DNA of 64,000 bases from Metaphire vulgaris (GCA_018105865.1 CM030837.1:7088225-7152224); one strand, 5' to 3'; shown: positions 32,580 through 43,739, numbered from the stretch's first letter. Translations and numbers: made by a program. Notes: generated by a model not told the origin, from the sequence alone.

Positions 32580-34780
32580 TAGAAGGTTACACTGAGTTAC
32601 AAAAAATTTTTTTTTCATTAACTGATAAAAATTGTGGTGATTTAATACAATTAGGCTATGCTGAATCCAAATATAACCACCAAAATCTTCTATCACGTCA
32701 GAATTTTTAGTTATGAGCAAATAGAAAAATTGCATTAGTCTACTATAACTGAAGCACATGTCATTATAGGTGATAGCTACTAATTGCACGCTCTCTTTTC
32801 AGGAAACACTCTTGACCTCAACCATTTCCTCTTGTAACAGGTTCTGCTGTCTTGCTGCAACATCCAGCAGAAATCACCCAGCTTAGTTGGACTATAGTGC
32901 ACTTGGTACCACTGTTCCATGACCGTGATTTCCTGGTGAAACCGTTCCCCGTGCTCATCGCTGACATCGCCCAGGTTCTCAGGAAAGAAATCGAGGTGCG
33001 AGGGGAGGAATTGCATCTTTAACGACATGTTAGCTCCCAATTGTTGGTAGTCACTGATCAGTTTTTTCACCAGCTCCTTATAGTTGCAAGCCTTCCTATT
33101 TCCCAGAAATCCACCAACCACGTCTTTGAATGATCGCCAATGGTACCGACTCCACTGATGTCAACTTTGCTTCTAACTCTGTATAAAGTATCACCTGTCT
33201 GATCTGTGGGTCAATGAAAATGCCTTCTTGTATCTTGGCCTCACTGATCTTTGGAAATGCACTCCTCAAGAAGCGAAAGCCGGCACCTTCTTTGTGAAGC
33301 GCTTTGACGAAATTCTTCATTAATTTAAGGCAAGCTTAATGTGGAATGGAGGAAGTTTTACGTTGTCTTCGCCTGGATTGTATTTAGTTCTAGAAGGCCA
33401 CTGTTGAACTGAATAGCGCTGATGTCTGGCACGGCTATCCCAAAGACAGAGGAAACAGCAGTGTTTAGTGTATCCACTTTGCATTACTGTAACAAGACCA
33501 ACAACCTTCAAGTCACCACAGATACTCCACTGTAACTCTCTGTACCTGATGAGATCGAGAACTGCCAGCATGCTTTCATAGGATTCCTTAACCCCAGCTG
33601 CATGAACAAGAGGTACTGATGGTTGTTCATTTCCTATATAAGGAAGTACCGGGTACAGCTTTTAAGCTGGCTTTACAGGGGCCAATAAGAAGATGCCAGT
33701 TGTCAGAATTGTGACTGTAGCCAAGTGTGACGAACAATCAATTTATAATTTTGAAGTAACAAATCTGATCCTGCATAGTGAAGAACTGCGACAGACGTTT
33801 ATTGCGATGTCGATAGTGACGTTTACATCAGCATGTAATATATTCCATTGTTTAAGACATGAACCCAGCAGCTCTGACTGTCCTTTAGTTGAATTAAGAT
33901 CGCGTACAAGGTCCCTGAGATCTGATTGATTAATGAGATGTGGTATACCAGCAGAATATTCGTCTTGTTGCTGAGGAGGTTGCACCTCTTTCACTGTCCT
34001 CAGACTGCTCACGTAACTCATGGAAATTCTGTCGTGGGTTAAGTACCGTTAGGTCATCCCCATGAGGAACTGGTCTGATGGCAGATGGAAGGTTTGGGTA
34101 CTGTATTGCACTTCTGCTCTTGATTGAACATCTAATAATGTTAGTTAAACAAAAGTAACAGTCAGTATTATGATCCTTGGGCTCTCGCCAAACCATGGAT
34201 ATAGTAAAGGACATTTTGCGTTTCCTTTAAGCCACTGAGTTGCACGTTATGCAAATAACATGTGGCGACCAAAGTTTTGTCTTGATCGCCTACCTTCATA
34301 CCGAAGTACTGGTGGTAGGCAAACTTCACTAGTGATGATATGGTCTTTACCTTGTGCTTCATGATGTACGATCCACACACATAGCAAAAACAATTCACTC
34401 TTGTCACGCATGATCGTCTTGATGCCATTTCAATTATAGGCCTAATACTTTAAAATTATTTTATCAAACTCTTCCAAAAATAGACAAAGACACTGATTCA
34501 TAAAGTAAACATTATTTTATACAATTATAAATAAAGCAGACATATTTAAATCAGATCAAAATTTCCCGTAAAACACATGTTAAACTATACAGTATATAAT
34601 GCACGACATGACACTCTGACAGTATACACACATGCAAAACATTTAGATGGGGATAACTTTTAAACCTGACGTGCTAGAGCAAAACCGCTTACAGATTTGG
34701 AATCAGCGTGTCATATCCCATCTGAATCACCTATTACCTTCTCGGTTAAGAAAATCATGTTTTCCAGTGTTATCGAATGG
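32580..34780 (-). mobile_element. Putative DNA transposon of unrecognised family with diverged inverted repeats
   Basis: Two roughly 110-bp stretches flank a broken gene in inverse orientation. The complement of 32600-32720 and the plus strand at 34655-34775 both read ATAACT, CTGACGTG, then 22 nt later TTTGGA(A/T)TCAGC, then TCACC 19 nt later, then GTTAA(T)GAAAA, with equal spacing. Identity outside these blocks is low. No target duplication was identified, so the outer limits are approximate. Confidence 0.5.
32780..34428 (-). pseudogene. Transposase-like protein of an unnamed invertebrate repeat family, frameshifted
   Basis: In order on the minus strand: a Cys-pair N-terminus (34168-34428) with CYVCGSYIMKHK and LVKFAYHQYFGMKVGDQDK; MVWREPKDHNTDCYFCL (33930-34214), a second zinc-like knuckle; a linker with SAGIPHLINQSDLRDLVRDL (33743-34021); WSICGDLKVVGLV...CCFLCLWDSRARH and PPFHIKL (33320-33571); MKNFVKALHKEGAGFRFL (33096-33320); and LPSHLDFFPENLGDVSDEHG plus ERFHQE (32780-33121). 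Five or more frame changes break it. I know closely similar proteins occur in high copy in arthropod, cnidarian and mollusc genomes, but I do not know an accepted name. The GDLK Asp, the CxxC and the DEHGERFHQE block suggest an RNase H-like catalytic core, which is an inference. Confidence 0.6.
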
Positions 34781-35072
34781 AAATATCGTAGTTTCTATTC
34801 TAGTGAAAACGTCTGATGAAATACGCAAAATGTGTGGGAAATAAAATTTTACTGAAGAACACGATGCCCTAGTCAACTTTTGATTGACAGCTGTCAACGA
34901 CGCTCCCATGACTGAGTCTCAGCTTCGCAGCTTCATCCGTTTGCCGAACTAAATGCAATGAAGGACAAGAGTATATACGAATTCTGACTCACTTGTGTTT
35001 AGAATTTACAATCGGAGATTACGAGTGAGGTCAAGGATATCACTAAGATGGCACTGTAGAAGTTCGCTGCTG

Positions 35073-35091
35073 CTGATGACGATGATGATAG

Positions 35092-35122
<31 letters not shown>
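35073..35122. repeat. (GAT)n microsatellite
   Basis: About 15 GAT/ATG units with one AGT interruption. Confidence 0.9.
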
Positions 35123-35254
35123 ATTCTAATGGTCAGTGGTGAGTGATAGCGGTTCATAAAAAGTTTGCACCGTTTCTAAACCCCCAGAGATGCTAAAGGG
35201 TCCTTCAAAATGACCCATTCGATTCATGATCCATTATCATTACCATTATCATTA

Positions 35255-35335
35255 CCTCTGTAAAGCGCCCTTGTTCGCCCTTGTTTTTGGTTATGCTACT
35301 GCATGTTTACGGCGCTATATAAATAGTCCAGTATA
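35255..35335 (+). repeat. L2-type LINE/SINE 3' tail, copy 2
   Basis: CTCTGTAAAGCGCCCTTG...TTTACGGCGCTATATAAATAG is the same tail motif as at 12973 and 44588, and here is the best conserved. It is followed by a short A/T-rich sequence. Confidence 0.6.
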
Positions 35336-36284
35336 CAATACAATATCATATCTACTAGGCATCGCTGTTTTAATAAGTTATGGCTTCGAGGATTGCTTCG
35401 AGTTACACTGTTTTGGAGTTGCCAAGCGAAGCGGATCGTCACAAGACACTCATGAGAGGAAAATAGAAAATATTAATATTTTGTCCGTTGACTTTAAAAA
35501 CGCGAGCATTTTCGCGAATCTGACGAAGAACTATAGGCCTACTGTAAACGATTAACTGCACGCTGAGAACCCGTTCGTATACACTAGTCAAAGAAGAGCG
35601 GAAGACGCAAAAGACCAGTTGTGGATGTGTTTTGGGAAATTCTCACCATGGACTGTTTCGTTGTCGGAGTTGTTTTGTCTTGCGTCGTGCTGTTTTATGG
35701 GGGCCGCGTGCCTACTTTCTGGGCGCCGTAAATTCAGAAAATTAATGACGGTCAACAATAATTTTCCCAAACGTCGTAAACAGAAGCCGTCGTGAATTCG
35801 CCGCTATACGCTGTTCCGTCGATTATAAACTCAGCGAGAAAGAATTCACTCTCACGGAATTATCACAAAGCTATAGAAACATACTCCGGATAGACACATA
35901 TAGCCTACGTTAGATAAACAAATGCAAAAACAACTCGAAATACAATGGATAATTAACCTATCTTCTTTTGGAAAAAAAACTATCAGACGAAAGCGCAATT
36001 TCCATTAACAGCTATGCTCGAGAAGTTTATTCATTGTCGCATTTGTATGGGAAGGGTTGAAATTCCCGGTCAGTACTTACTGACCCTCCCCCCTCCGATC
36101 TATTCTACGTGTACAGATAGCGAGCGAAGAGCTGTCGTTAATCCGTGTCGTTCATGCTGTCGTTAATACTTATTTACAGTATCTAGTTTATTTAGCATGA
36201 TGAAATAACTATAGAAATTCTTTTCTCCGCTGGTCTTATTTTGTCCTTTCCCCGACTGGCCTGATTCTTTATCCCTGTTCCCCA

Positions 36285-37045
36285 TTGGTCTGGAAAGAGT
36301 CAATAGACAACAGTGGACGTGCGATCAACAGCCTGAGATACGCTGAAGATATCGTTCTGATTACAACTTCGACAAATTCATTACAGGAACTGATAGACAA
36401 AGTGGATTTTGCATCGAGGGAACTTGGCCTTGAAATTATCATTAACCCCTTAACTGGGTATTTAACTGTGACTCAATGTAAAATGGACGGATATATCCGG
36501 GGTCCCCAGTTAAGGGGTTAAAAAACACAAAGGTAATGGTAGCTGCAGACAAAAGGATCAAAATCAACATCACGTGTCATGGACATCCTCCTGAACAAGT
36601 GGAAACCTTCCTTTATCTTGGTTCACTAATTACAGAGGAAAATGACTGCAGCTCTGAAATAAGAGCAAGGATTGGCATTGGGCGTTCAGCCATAAAGACG
36701 TTCAGTCTATACATATTATTAAGAAACGCATGATGGAAGCACTGGTCTGGCCTATTGCAACGCATGGAGCTGAAGCTAGCTTGGACGTTAAAGAAGGCAG
36801 ATCAGAAAAGAATCACTGTTTTCAGATGACAGCTTTCAGAAGAATGATGTCCATCAGCTGGAAAGAACATAGAACAAATGCCTCAATTATAGAAGAACTT
36901 GGGGAAAATAGGCGTCTATACTCAGTTATCCAACACAGAAAAATAAATATTCGATCACATAGTAAGAGCAGACAATCTATGTACGACGTTACGGCATGGC
37001 AGAAGGAAGAGAGGCCGTATATATTATGGATTAATATAAAAACAA
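36285..37045 (+). pseudogene. LINE reverse transcriptase C-terminal half, interrupted by a TTAA mini-element
   Basis: It starts within the RT palm: INSLRYAEDIVLITTSTNSLQ is the YADD block, here YAED, a change at a catalytic aspartate. After the inserted 80-bp element (36442-36521) the protein resumes as KVMVAADKRIKINITCHG, then VETFLYLGSLITEENDCSSE and IRARIGIGRSAI. Frame changes follow, then ATHGAEA, a Trp-containing segment, AFRRMMSISWKEHRTNASI and the tail reading IFDHIVRADNL. This is the thumb and C-terminal domain of an RTE/Jockey-type LINE. The 5' part is absent, so the copy is 5'-truncated, as is usual for LINEs. Confidence 0.8.
36442..36521. mobile_element. 80-bp TTAA-bounded mini-element, copy 2, inserted in a LINE
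   Basis: TTAACCCCTTAACTGGG...CCCCAGTTAAGGGGTTAA with the interior palindrome CGGATATATCCG. It splits the reverse transcriptase reading between GLEIII and NTKVMV, which demonstrates that it inserted as a mobile unit at a TTAA. Confidence 0.88.
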
Positions 37046-37059
37046 CGTAGACGATGTGG

Positions 37060-37063
<4 letters not shown>

Positions 37064-37133
<70 letters not shown>

Positions 37134-37256
37134 GGTGCAAAAAATACCGAACTATTCACATACAGGTTTGCCTTTAATATTGTCCAGTTTTTTTGCGCCA
37201 CCCTGTATATTTATCTGTCTCCGGACACTTTTTTTTTTGTAATAAGTCCTGACGGG

Positions 37257-37305
<49 letters not shown>
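37064..37305. repeat. Two (TA)n arrays flanking a tiny TIR element and a short shared repeat
   Basis: (TA)n at 37064-37128 and 37259-37305. Between them, 37129-37204 reads GGGTGGTGCAAAAAATACCG...CCAGTTTTTTTGCGCCACCC, an inverted-repeat unit of about 76 bp with TA on both sides, like a miniature Tc1/mariner end pair. At 37205-37257 is TATTTATCTGTCTCCGGACAC...GTAATAAGT, which recurs at 53827. Confidence 0.7.
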
Positions 37306-37306
<1 letters not shown>

Positions 37307-37916
37307 ACATTTATATTCTTTATAATACAAAAATCACTTGATATTATTATAGGATTTTAAATATTTAATATCGCATTTGTTCTTTGATATCAGCAATATT
37401 CGGAAAGTCAACATACCTTTGCAGGGAATATCTGATGTGAAGCCTGAAAGACAAAAAGAGAAATGAAATTATTATTGGTTGAGATTCTATACGAGTCTAC
37501 GTGATCAAATGGAATTTTAAACTGACGAGGACCAATCAATTAAAACAGAAAGCAGATTGTTAATATTTTACTTCCGTTTAGAAGTCAAGCAGTTTAAAAA
37601 ACTCAAAATCAACCACATTAAATAAAATCCTTTTTATTCACCGGCAAAGAATAGTGCATAATAAAAAACGAAATAAAATTTGTAGTGCAAGGGCTGCTGA
37701 CAAACGGAACCATTTGGACGAAAAGACAATAACAGTTGGAACAATAAATGGATTCAAATGTTTATCTTGAGCTTTACAGCATGCTGTACCGTAGGCCTAT
37801 AGGCTATTCTTTAGCGGCTAGTGGCTTTGTAACCTCTACCGTGGTGTACAAAAGATTAAACCGAAAAACATTGAAAATAAAATGAAAATTCGAACCACAG
37901 TTACATTCTCGAAACT

Positions 37917-38079
37917 CATGGGCATGGCGACGGGGGAAGGGGGTATACCGGTATATATACCCCCTAAAATCAGACTACCTTGAAATTTTCAACGTGTTTT
38001 TTAAGATTTTCGATGTTTTTAAAGATTTATACCCCCAAATCACATTATACCTCAAATCAAATTCCTGGTTACGCCCCTG
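37917..38079. mobile_element. hAT-type MITE, TSD (T/C)CGAAACT
   Basis: It starts CATGGGCATGGCGACGGGG and ends CAAATTCCTGGTTACGCCCCTG. Flanking octamers are TCGAAACT and CCGAAACT (7 of 8). Length 163 bp. The right end resembles family A/E termini; the left is diverged. Confidence 0.75.
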
Positions 38080-38748
38080 CCGAAACTGTCAAAATGTCGA
38101 AGACGTATATGCGAACGATAACATTACGTGAGTCATGCCCTAAAGAAGAAAGGGAGAAGAAGAAGAAGAAGAAGAAGAGCAGATGAAACACTAAACGGGG
38201 GGTTGATAGGAAAAAGACATGACCGTCGCTTGAGATGCTGCCACTGCAAACGTATAAAGTCAAGTTGTCCCGTGGGCAGGACCTTCAGCGTCCAAGAATC
38301 TTCAAAGGAAAACGTTTCTGTCCGCATTACCATCCGAATCAATACCTGTCAAGCAGCTGTCGGTCAGCATTAGACATGAAAGCCAATGAGATTAATAGAA
38401 TCTGAATTGGATTGTTAGCAATTGCAGCTGTCGCCTCAGAGCTGGTAGAACTTATATAAAAACGCAGAATTTTATATAGAATACCGTCAAAAGTCTATCA
38501 GACACTGATTATAATTAATTAATTAATAACTGAATGCAAAAAAGCAGAGATCAGTTTGGACGTATACAGTATCAATTCGCTTATGATCCGGCGAAGCAAG
38601 ACGGTGTCGATGTCATCATGACGATGACATCGACACCGGAAGACGTCGACGGAACTTCTGACGGACCATTAGAGACCGAGTCATAATTAGATTAACTACT
38701 GCATTGGCGCTGACTTGGATGAAAAAGTAGGAACCCAACCCATATACT

Positions 38749-38916
38749 CATGGGCGCCCAAATAAATTTTTCCAGGAGGGACAAAATACATTTTAACACA
38801 ATGGTCACGGTTAATATTTTAGCAAGGTTTTCAAATTTCAATGTGAAATATTGGTATTTGCATTTTCCAGGGGGCATGCAAGTGCCCCCTCTTGCCCTAA
38901 TGTGCGGGCGCCCATG
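38749..38916. mobile_element. hAT-type MITE, family E (CATGGGCG ends), TSD CATATAC(T/C)
   Basis: It starts CATGGGCGCCCAAATAAATTTTTCC and ends GCGGGCGCCCATG. Flanking octamers are CATATACT and CATATACC (7 of 8). It is 168 bp. Subterminal AATAAATTTTTCCAGG is shared with the element at 50667. Confidence 0.88.
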
Positions 38917-39007
38917 CATATACCTTTCTCCGTTCAATACCGCTGCGGCATCTTCAAAGGCAGTAAGCAACAACGAAGACACCGAGGAAGAGGTGACTAA
39001 CTGTGAC

Positions 39008-39026
39008 AACCCCCCCCCCCCCCCCC
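39008..39026. repeat. Poly(C) tract
   Basis: An 18-C homopolymer on +, prone to length errors. Confidence 0.9.
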
Positions 39027-39860
39027 AACCCCCGTCCCCGGACGTTTGCTGCCGTTCTCCAAACAGTGGACGTTGCTCGCCGATTTATGTTGACTAATGG
39101 CGGAACCTACTTTATATGCACTTGAAACCCAGATTGCTTACATCGGCGATCAGTTGATTATTATTTTGATCGAAAATAGGTCTGAATAGCAATGTGTACA
39201 CAATAGTACAGTACATATATGTCTTTGTCGTTGAAAATTTTAACGATCTTGTTACACTTAATCCTACAGCCTACTTAGGGTAAGTGGATACTCCGCTTAA
39301 CTGGATACTGTCGTGACGGTCTCAGGACTATCCAGTAAAGCGGAGTCGACTGTACAGTGTAGGACCTATACACATAGGCCTATATGCACGACTTCCTGTT
39401 GTGCTGATTAATTCTGGAGCGAAATTACACGAAACACGGGTAAATATTTGCGCGATTCGATTAATTTCTTCGAACGTCCATCGACACCGGAACCCGTTAT
39501 CGGAACTTCTGACGCGAGAAACGAAAGCCATTATCCTCGAGCACCGTCTTGCTCTCTGTAACACCCCGGTTAGTTATTGCCGGGTTTTTCTTGAAAGCGG
39601 TCAACGTAATTAATTCGAAAATCGGCTGTGGAATTAGTCTCTGGACACTGCCCGGAGAAGATGAAAGCACAGCGGGGGACGCAAACGAATACCACCAGAG
39701 GAGAAGTTGAGGAGAGAGAGAAAGGATGGGGATGAGGCAGCTGCTAAAAAATATGTCAACAGAAAACCAGAAAACAGATGAAATGACAGAGCGCAAAATC
39801 AATAGCGTTCTTTCGATGGCAACGTTTGAACGATGCGCAAATATGGCTTCAGTCACGATC

Positions 39861-39861
39861 T

Positions 39862-39926
<65 letters not shown>

Positions 39927-40069
39927 GGGACAGACAGACAGAGACAGAGAGACAGACAGAGACAGAGACAGAGACAGAGACAGAAAGAGAGACAGAGACA
40001 GAGACAGAGAGAGACAGAGACAGAGAGAGAGACAGACAGACAGGGGCAGACAGACAGAGACAGAGAGAC

Positions 40070-40166
<97 letters not shown>

Positions 40167-40191
40167 CAGAGACAGAGACAGAGACAGAGAC

Positions 40192-40258
<67 letters not shown>
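39861..40258. repeat. 400-bp (GA)n / (GACA)n / (GACAGA)n purine array
   Basis: A compound satellite of GA, GACA and GACAGA units with long pure (GA)n runs at both ends (the right one at 40199-40258). One strand is nearly all purine. The long open frames through it in several phases are artefacts of the repeat. Confidence 0.97.
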
Positions 40259-40261
<3 letters not shown>

Positions 40262-40269
40262 GACGTTTA

Positions 40270-41030
40270 CGGTGTGACTTTCATGTATTCTCACGTATTG
40301 AATTCGGCATTAATTTAACGTGGTAAAAGTAATTTGGTGATTTATGCAGAATTGCCTACGTGCATAAGCGCACGTATCCTACGACCTTCCCTTTCTCTTC
40401 TTCTAGATTATAGAAGAAAGATTAATGCATGTGGAATCGGGCTTTCCAACACAACTACCAAAGCTTTCTAATTTCACTATATAGCCGATTTCTAAAATTT
40501 AAAAAGAGCGGGGGCTAACATGAAAACGACAAATAATATACCACATAAAGTTGATATATTATTTGTTATTTGTTTGTTATCTTGATGCTCTATTAGATAA
40601 AAACAATCAATCCATACAGACCCGTTTTACGTGCCACTTAAGTGCACGCATACAATGCGCGATGCTACCGCTGCTGTGTTTGGAAACATCATTGCAACTG
40701 CAAGCGACATTGAACCTAAGCAAACTCTTAATTCTCTTCATTGCTATAAGCGGAATTCGTGGCACTGATCCTAATCACTGATATGGTCCCTTGCGATTTT
40801 GCTTTGTTGCGAAATTCACGTTTCGAGTTTCAAAGTTCCGGCTGTAATCATTAGGCCTATAATGGGAAATCACCTTCGAACAACGATTGCGAAAGAATAC
40901 TCTATGAAATCAGAAATATCCAATTAAATTTTATGAAAGGCCAAATTTTTCTGTGACTCGTGTCCGAGGGCCAGATGTTTTCGAAAAATGTAGTTTGTTT
41001 GTAGGCAGGTCTAATAGGAAACATTTAAGT
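40270..41030. other. No gene recognised
   Basis: Short open frames only. GGCCAAATTTTTCTGTGACTCGTGTCCGAGGGCCAG near 40940 has the look of a hAT subterminal region and may be the start of the element that ends near 41336. Confidence 0.4.
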
Positions 41031-41150
41031 CCAGAAAAATAAAAGAAAAAGATGGACGGATAACATCAAGCAGGATCTGGAAACAAAGAACGTTACAGTC
41101 GTAGAAGGATGATGCAGATTGACGCAATATATAGAGCAAAGTGGAACTGT
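41030..41150 (+). pseudogene. LINE C-terminal tail fragment
   Basis: The reading KKRWTDNIKQDLETKNVTVV resembles the conserved C-terminal segment of RTE/Jockey-type LINE polymerases (RPKKRW...DI..DL). It is short and followed by frame breaks. Confidence 0.4.
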
Positions 41151-41261
41151 TTCATATCTAACTATTGTTGCCATTCAGGCAGAAAGTGAAGATGATGATG
41201 AAGTTGAAGTTGAAAAGACATTTGAAATCTTTCCTAAATATTAGAAAAAGTCATCTATCTA

Positions 41262-41336
41262 TCGTTCCAGTTCTTTTCGGGCCATTTCGTACCCCTCGGC
41301 GGGCCGAATCCAACCCTCGGGTCGCCATTTGAATAG
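41262..41336. mobile_element. hAT right-end remnant
   Basis: CGGCGGGCCGAATCC...GGGTCGCCATTTGAATAGCCCTG has the style of a hAT 3' end (inverse of CAGGGCTATTCAAATGGCG). The left end and duplication were not identified. Confidence 0.4.
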
Positions 41337-42099
41337 CCCTGCTCTATGGTAATTCCGTCGCAGTTCGAAGTCAATTCGACGTCCTTTCGATTGCATTCTA
41401 TCGATCAATCTAAGCGACCGACTAGTCGACTATAGTCGAATGCGGACCAGTCAATCATATGCAGCACTGCAACTGTGTTTCCCTATACGATTAATATTAT
41501 CGACTGGACCCCGCGGTTTGTACGGTTAAATGCAGACCGTGTCTAAGATCTTTCAGCAGACTTCTTCAGATCCTCTTCCCCGCGAAAGGGTAGAACTCTT
41601 GCAAGCTTCAAATAAATTGCGACGATTAATGTACGAGTCATTGAAAAAGACTCTCAACCATGTAGTCTTTGATCGAATATTTATTACGATTGGGGGGGGG
41701 GCGGGGGGTGGTCGTTGATTATTGCAATGATTGTGTTGGTAAAGAAATATGTTTCATGTTTTGGTTGTTCTCATATAGATTCCATAGGTTTCAAGACTTG
41801 GCAACCGCGCTGCTGGATGTCTGTTTAACGGGAGTCTGGAGTGAGTGTACACTCTACACTCTATAGAGATATATAGAGACAGTGAGACAGAGATAGACAA
41901 AGGCAGAGAGAGAGAGAGAGAGATACAGAGGGGGATTTGAATAAGGTAGTGTTTGTTGACAAACTGATAACAACACTACTTGGTATATAGGACTCGGAAA
42001 CAAGTACCTGGGTTCAGAAGACATCAAGACCAGAAACCTGTGATGACTAAACAAGTGACCACAGATACAAGAATAGCAAAGCAGCTGTTTCTACTGATC

Positions 42100-42413
42100 C
42101 AGTGGCGTAGGCAAGGGGGTTTATGGGATTAAAACCCCTCTTGGCTGCCGAAAGCAAAATATTTTTAACGAGTTTCCATGCATTTTTAATTTTTAAATTT
42201 TTTGAGGCGTCTTTGGGGGTCAAAACCCCATCTTGGGTATAATGTAATGTAACGGTGTTTAAGAGGCGAGGACCTTTTTTGCTTGTCAGGAAAAAACTGA
42301 AAAATGAGAGATAATAACGTTTTTTGCTTGTCAAGATTTTTGGAAGGTTGGTTACGGTAATACGGTGAAAAGTGAAAACCAAACCCCCTTCCGAAATTCT
42401 GGCTACGCCACTT
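42100..42413. mobile_element. hAT MITE, family A, TSD TACTGATC
   Basis: It starts CAGTGGCGTAGGCAAGG and ends TCTGGCTACGCCACTT, flanked by perfect TACTGATC octamers (42092-42099 and 42414-42421). It is 314 bp. It contains two copies of the TTTTTTGCTTGTCA(A/G)G module in tandem and lies about 300 bp from the Shaw channel exon. Confidence 0.93.
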
Positions 42414-42518
42414 TACTGATCAAATCAAACCATGGATTCGATTGACAAGAAAATCAACATTTTTTTGACAAAATGGAGAGTGGAGAAAAGCGATATACAA
42501 GATGCAGTAAAATCTAAA

Positions 42519-42569
<51 letters not shown>

Positions 42570-42652
42570 AATGATGATGCGAGCGATGGTGATGGTTACG
42601 GTGACGGTAATTATGATGATGATGCTGCTGATGATGATGGCGATGATGCTGG

Positions 42653-42709
<57 letters not shown>

Positions 42710-42710
42710 C
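42519..42710. repeat. (GAT)n arrays in the channel intron
   Basis: Two nearly pure (GAT)n tracts (42519-42568 and 42654-42710) are separated by imperfect GAT sequence. The second ends 7 bp from the candidate splice donor, on the intron side, of the channel exon. Confidence 0.95.
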
Positions 42711-42717
42711 ACCTCAC

Positions 42718-43498
42718 CTATCCGGTTGAGTTTTGCGTCTGGAGGAGTGTGTCTGACTGTGTTCATCCGTAGATTCTGGAGTCCGGCGCCGGGGACATTG
42801 CGGAGAGCGGCCTGCAAGCCCTTCGGTCGGACGGCCTCCACCGGTTGAACCCTTCGCCTCTTCTTCGGCAGCTTGGCCCGTGCCTGGGTGTGCGAGTAGA
42901 ACAAGGCGAAGTTGCTGACGATGACGGGGACCGGGAGGGCGATGGTCAGCACCCCGGTCAGAGCGCAGATCGACCCGACGAACATCCCGAGGTAGGTCTT
43001 CGGGACCATGTCCCCGTACCCGACCGTCGTCATCGTAACGATCGCCCACCACAGACCGACCGGAATCGATTTGAAGTCGTTGTCCGGGTTATTCTCCGTC
43101 TTCTCGGCGTAGAAGACCAGCGAGGCGAAGACGACGATGAACAGGACGAGAAAGAAGACGAGGAGACTCAACTCGTGAGCGGACGCCTTGAACGTGTGGA
43201 TGAGGATCTTGAGACCGGGCGAATGGCTGGTCAGCTTGAAGAGACGCATGATGCGGATGATGCTGAGAAATTCCATGACCTCGTTCTCCTTGTTCAGGTA
43301 GGTGACGATGAAGTCCAGGTAGAAGGAGAAGGTGGCGGCGAAGTCGATGATGTTGACGGGCGTCCGGATGAACAGGAGTTTGTTGTGACAGACGACGAAG
43401 CGGATGATCAGCTCGAACGTGAACCACGCGTTGCAGATGCATTCGATGTAGAAGAAGGCCTCGTGGGGTTCACTGTCATCGGACGGTGGTGTTGTTGT

Positions 43499-43529
<31 letters not shown>

Positions 43530-43727
43530 CGAATAATTTCTGACCGAACGTGCGCCGCTGGTATTGCTGCTGTCAAATGCGTTGGAGGAGACGTCCCGGG
43601 AAAAGACGGGGGCGTCGGTGTCGGTATTATTGGCCGGATAGCGATAGACGCGCATGGCATTGTGCGTTTTCAGACAGAACGACAGGATGGAAACAACGAT
43701 GAAGAACACTGATATGGTTGCTACAAT
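42718..43727 (-). CDS. Shaw: Shaw-type (Kv3) potassium channel, exon with S1-S6 and pore; 1-nt frame break
   Basis: Membrane core of the voltage-gated K+ channel. It follows a TTATTGTTGGCAG acceptor and opens in phase 0 with [20 protein letters not shown] (S1). After the S1-S2 linker come [20 protein letters not shown] (S2), [18 protein letters not shown] (S3), [20 protein letters not shown] (S4, Arg/Lys every third residue), [20 protein letters not shown] (S5), [12 protein letters not shown] (selectivity filter) and [20 protein letters not shown] (S6, PVP hinge), then [16 protein letters not shown]. The donor is ATAG|GTGAGG at 42718/42717, phase 1. S1 and S2 lie in different frames. The shift falls between about 43560 and 43480, around a (GAC)n run. 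One surplus base, or two missing, in the linker would explain it. No intron fits there. All functional motifs are intact, so a sequencing or assembly indel is as likely as a real mutation. Confidence 0.92.
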
Positions 43728-43739
43728 CTGCCAACAATA

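Larger units (their letters stand above)
34800..36250. other. No gene recognised
   Basis: The block contains a (GAT)n tract at about 35073-35122 and an L2-type tail at 35255-35335. The remainder is unassigned, with short frames of no recognisable family. Confidence 0.5.

Noticed and set aside
39826..40326. Long open frames (over 140 codons in three phases) of Arg-Glu, Asp-Arg and Ser-Leu repeats
   Set aside because: They are read through a (GA)n/(GACA)n array; several frames and both strands are open only because of the repeat.
42432..42848. Plus-strand frame starting MDSIDKKINIFLTKWRVEK followed by poly-Asp
   Set aside because: It runs through (GAT)n and then antisense to the channel exon. 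The first 30 codons look protein-like, but no support exists beyond that.
42845..43543. 232-codon plus-strand frame and a 117-codon minus frame overlapping the channel exon
   Set aside because: Shadows of the GC-rich Shaw coding exon in other frames.
43478..43562. A short intron in the S1-S2 linker to explain the frame change in the channel
   Set aside because: No GT...AG pair of realistic length lies between the two frames.
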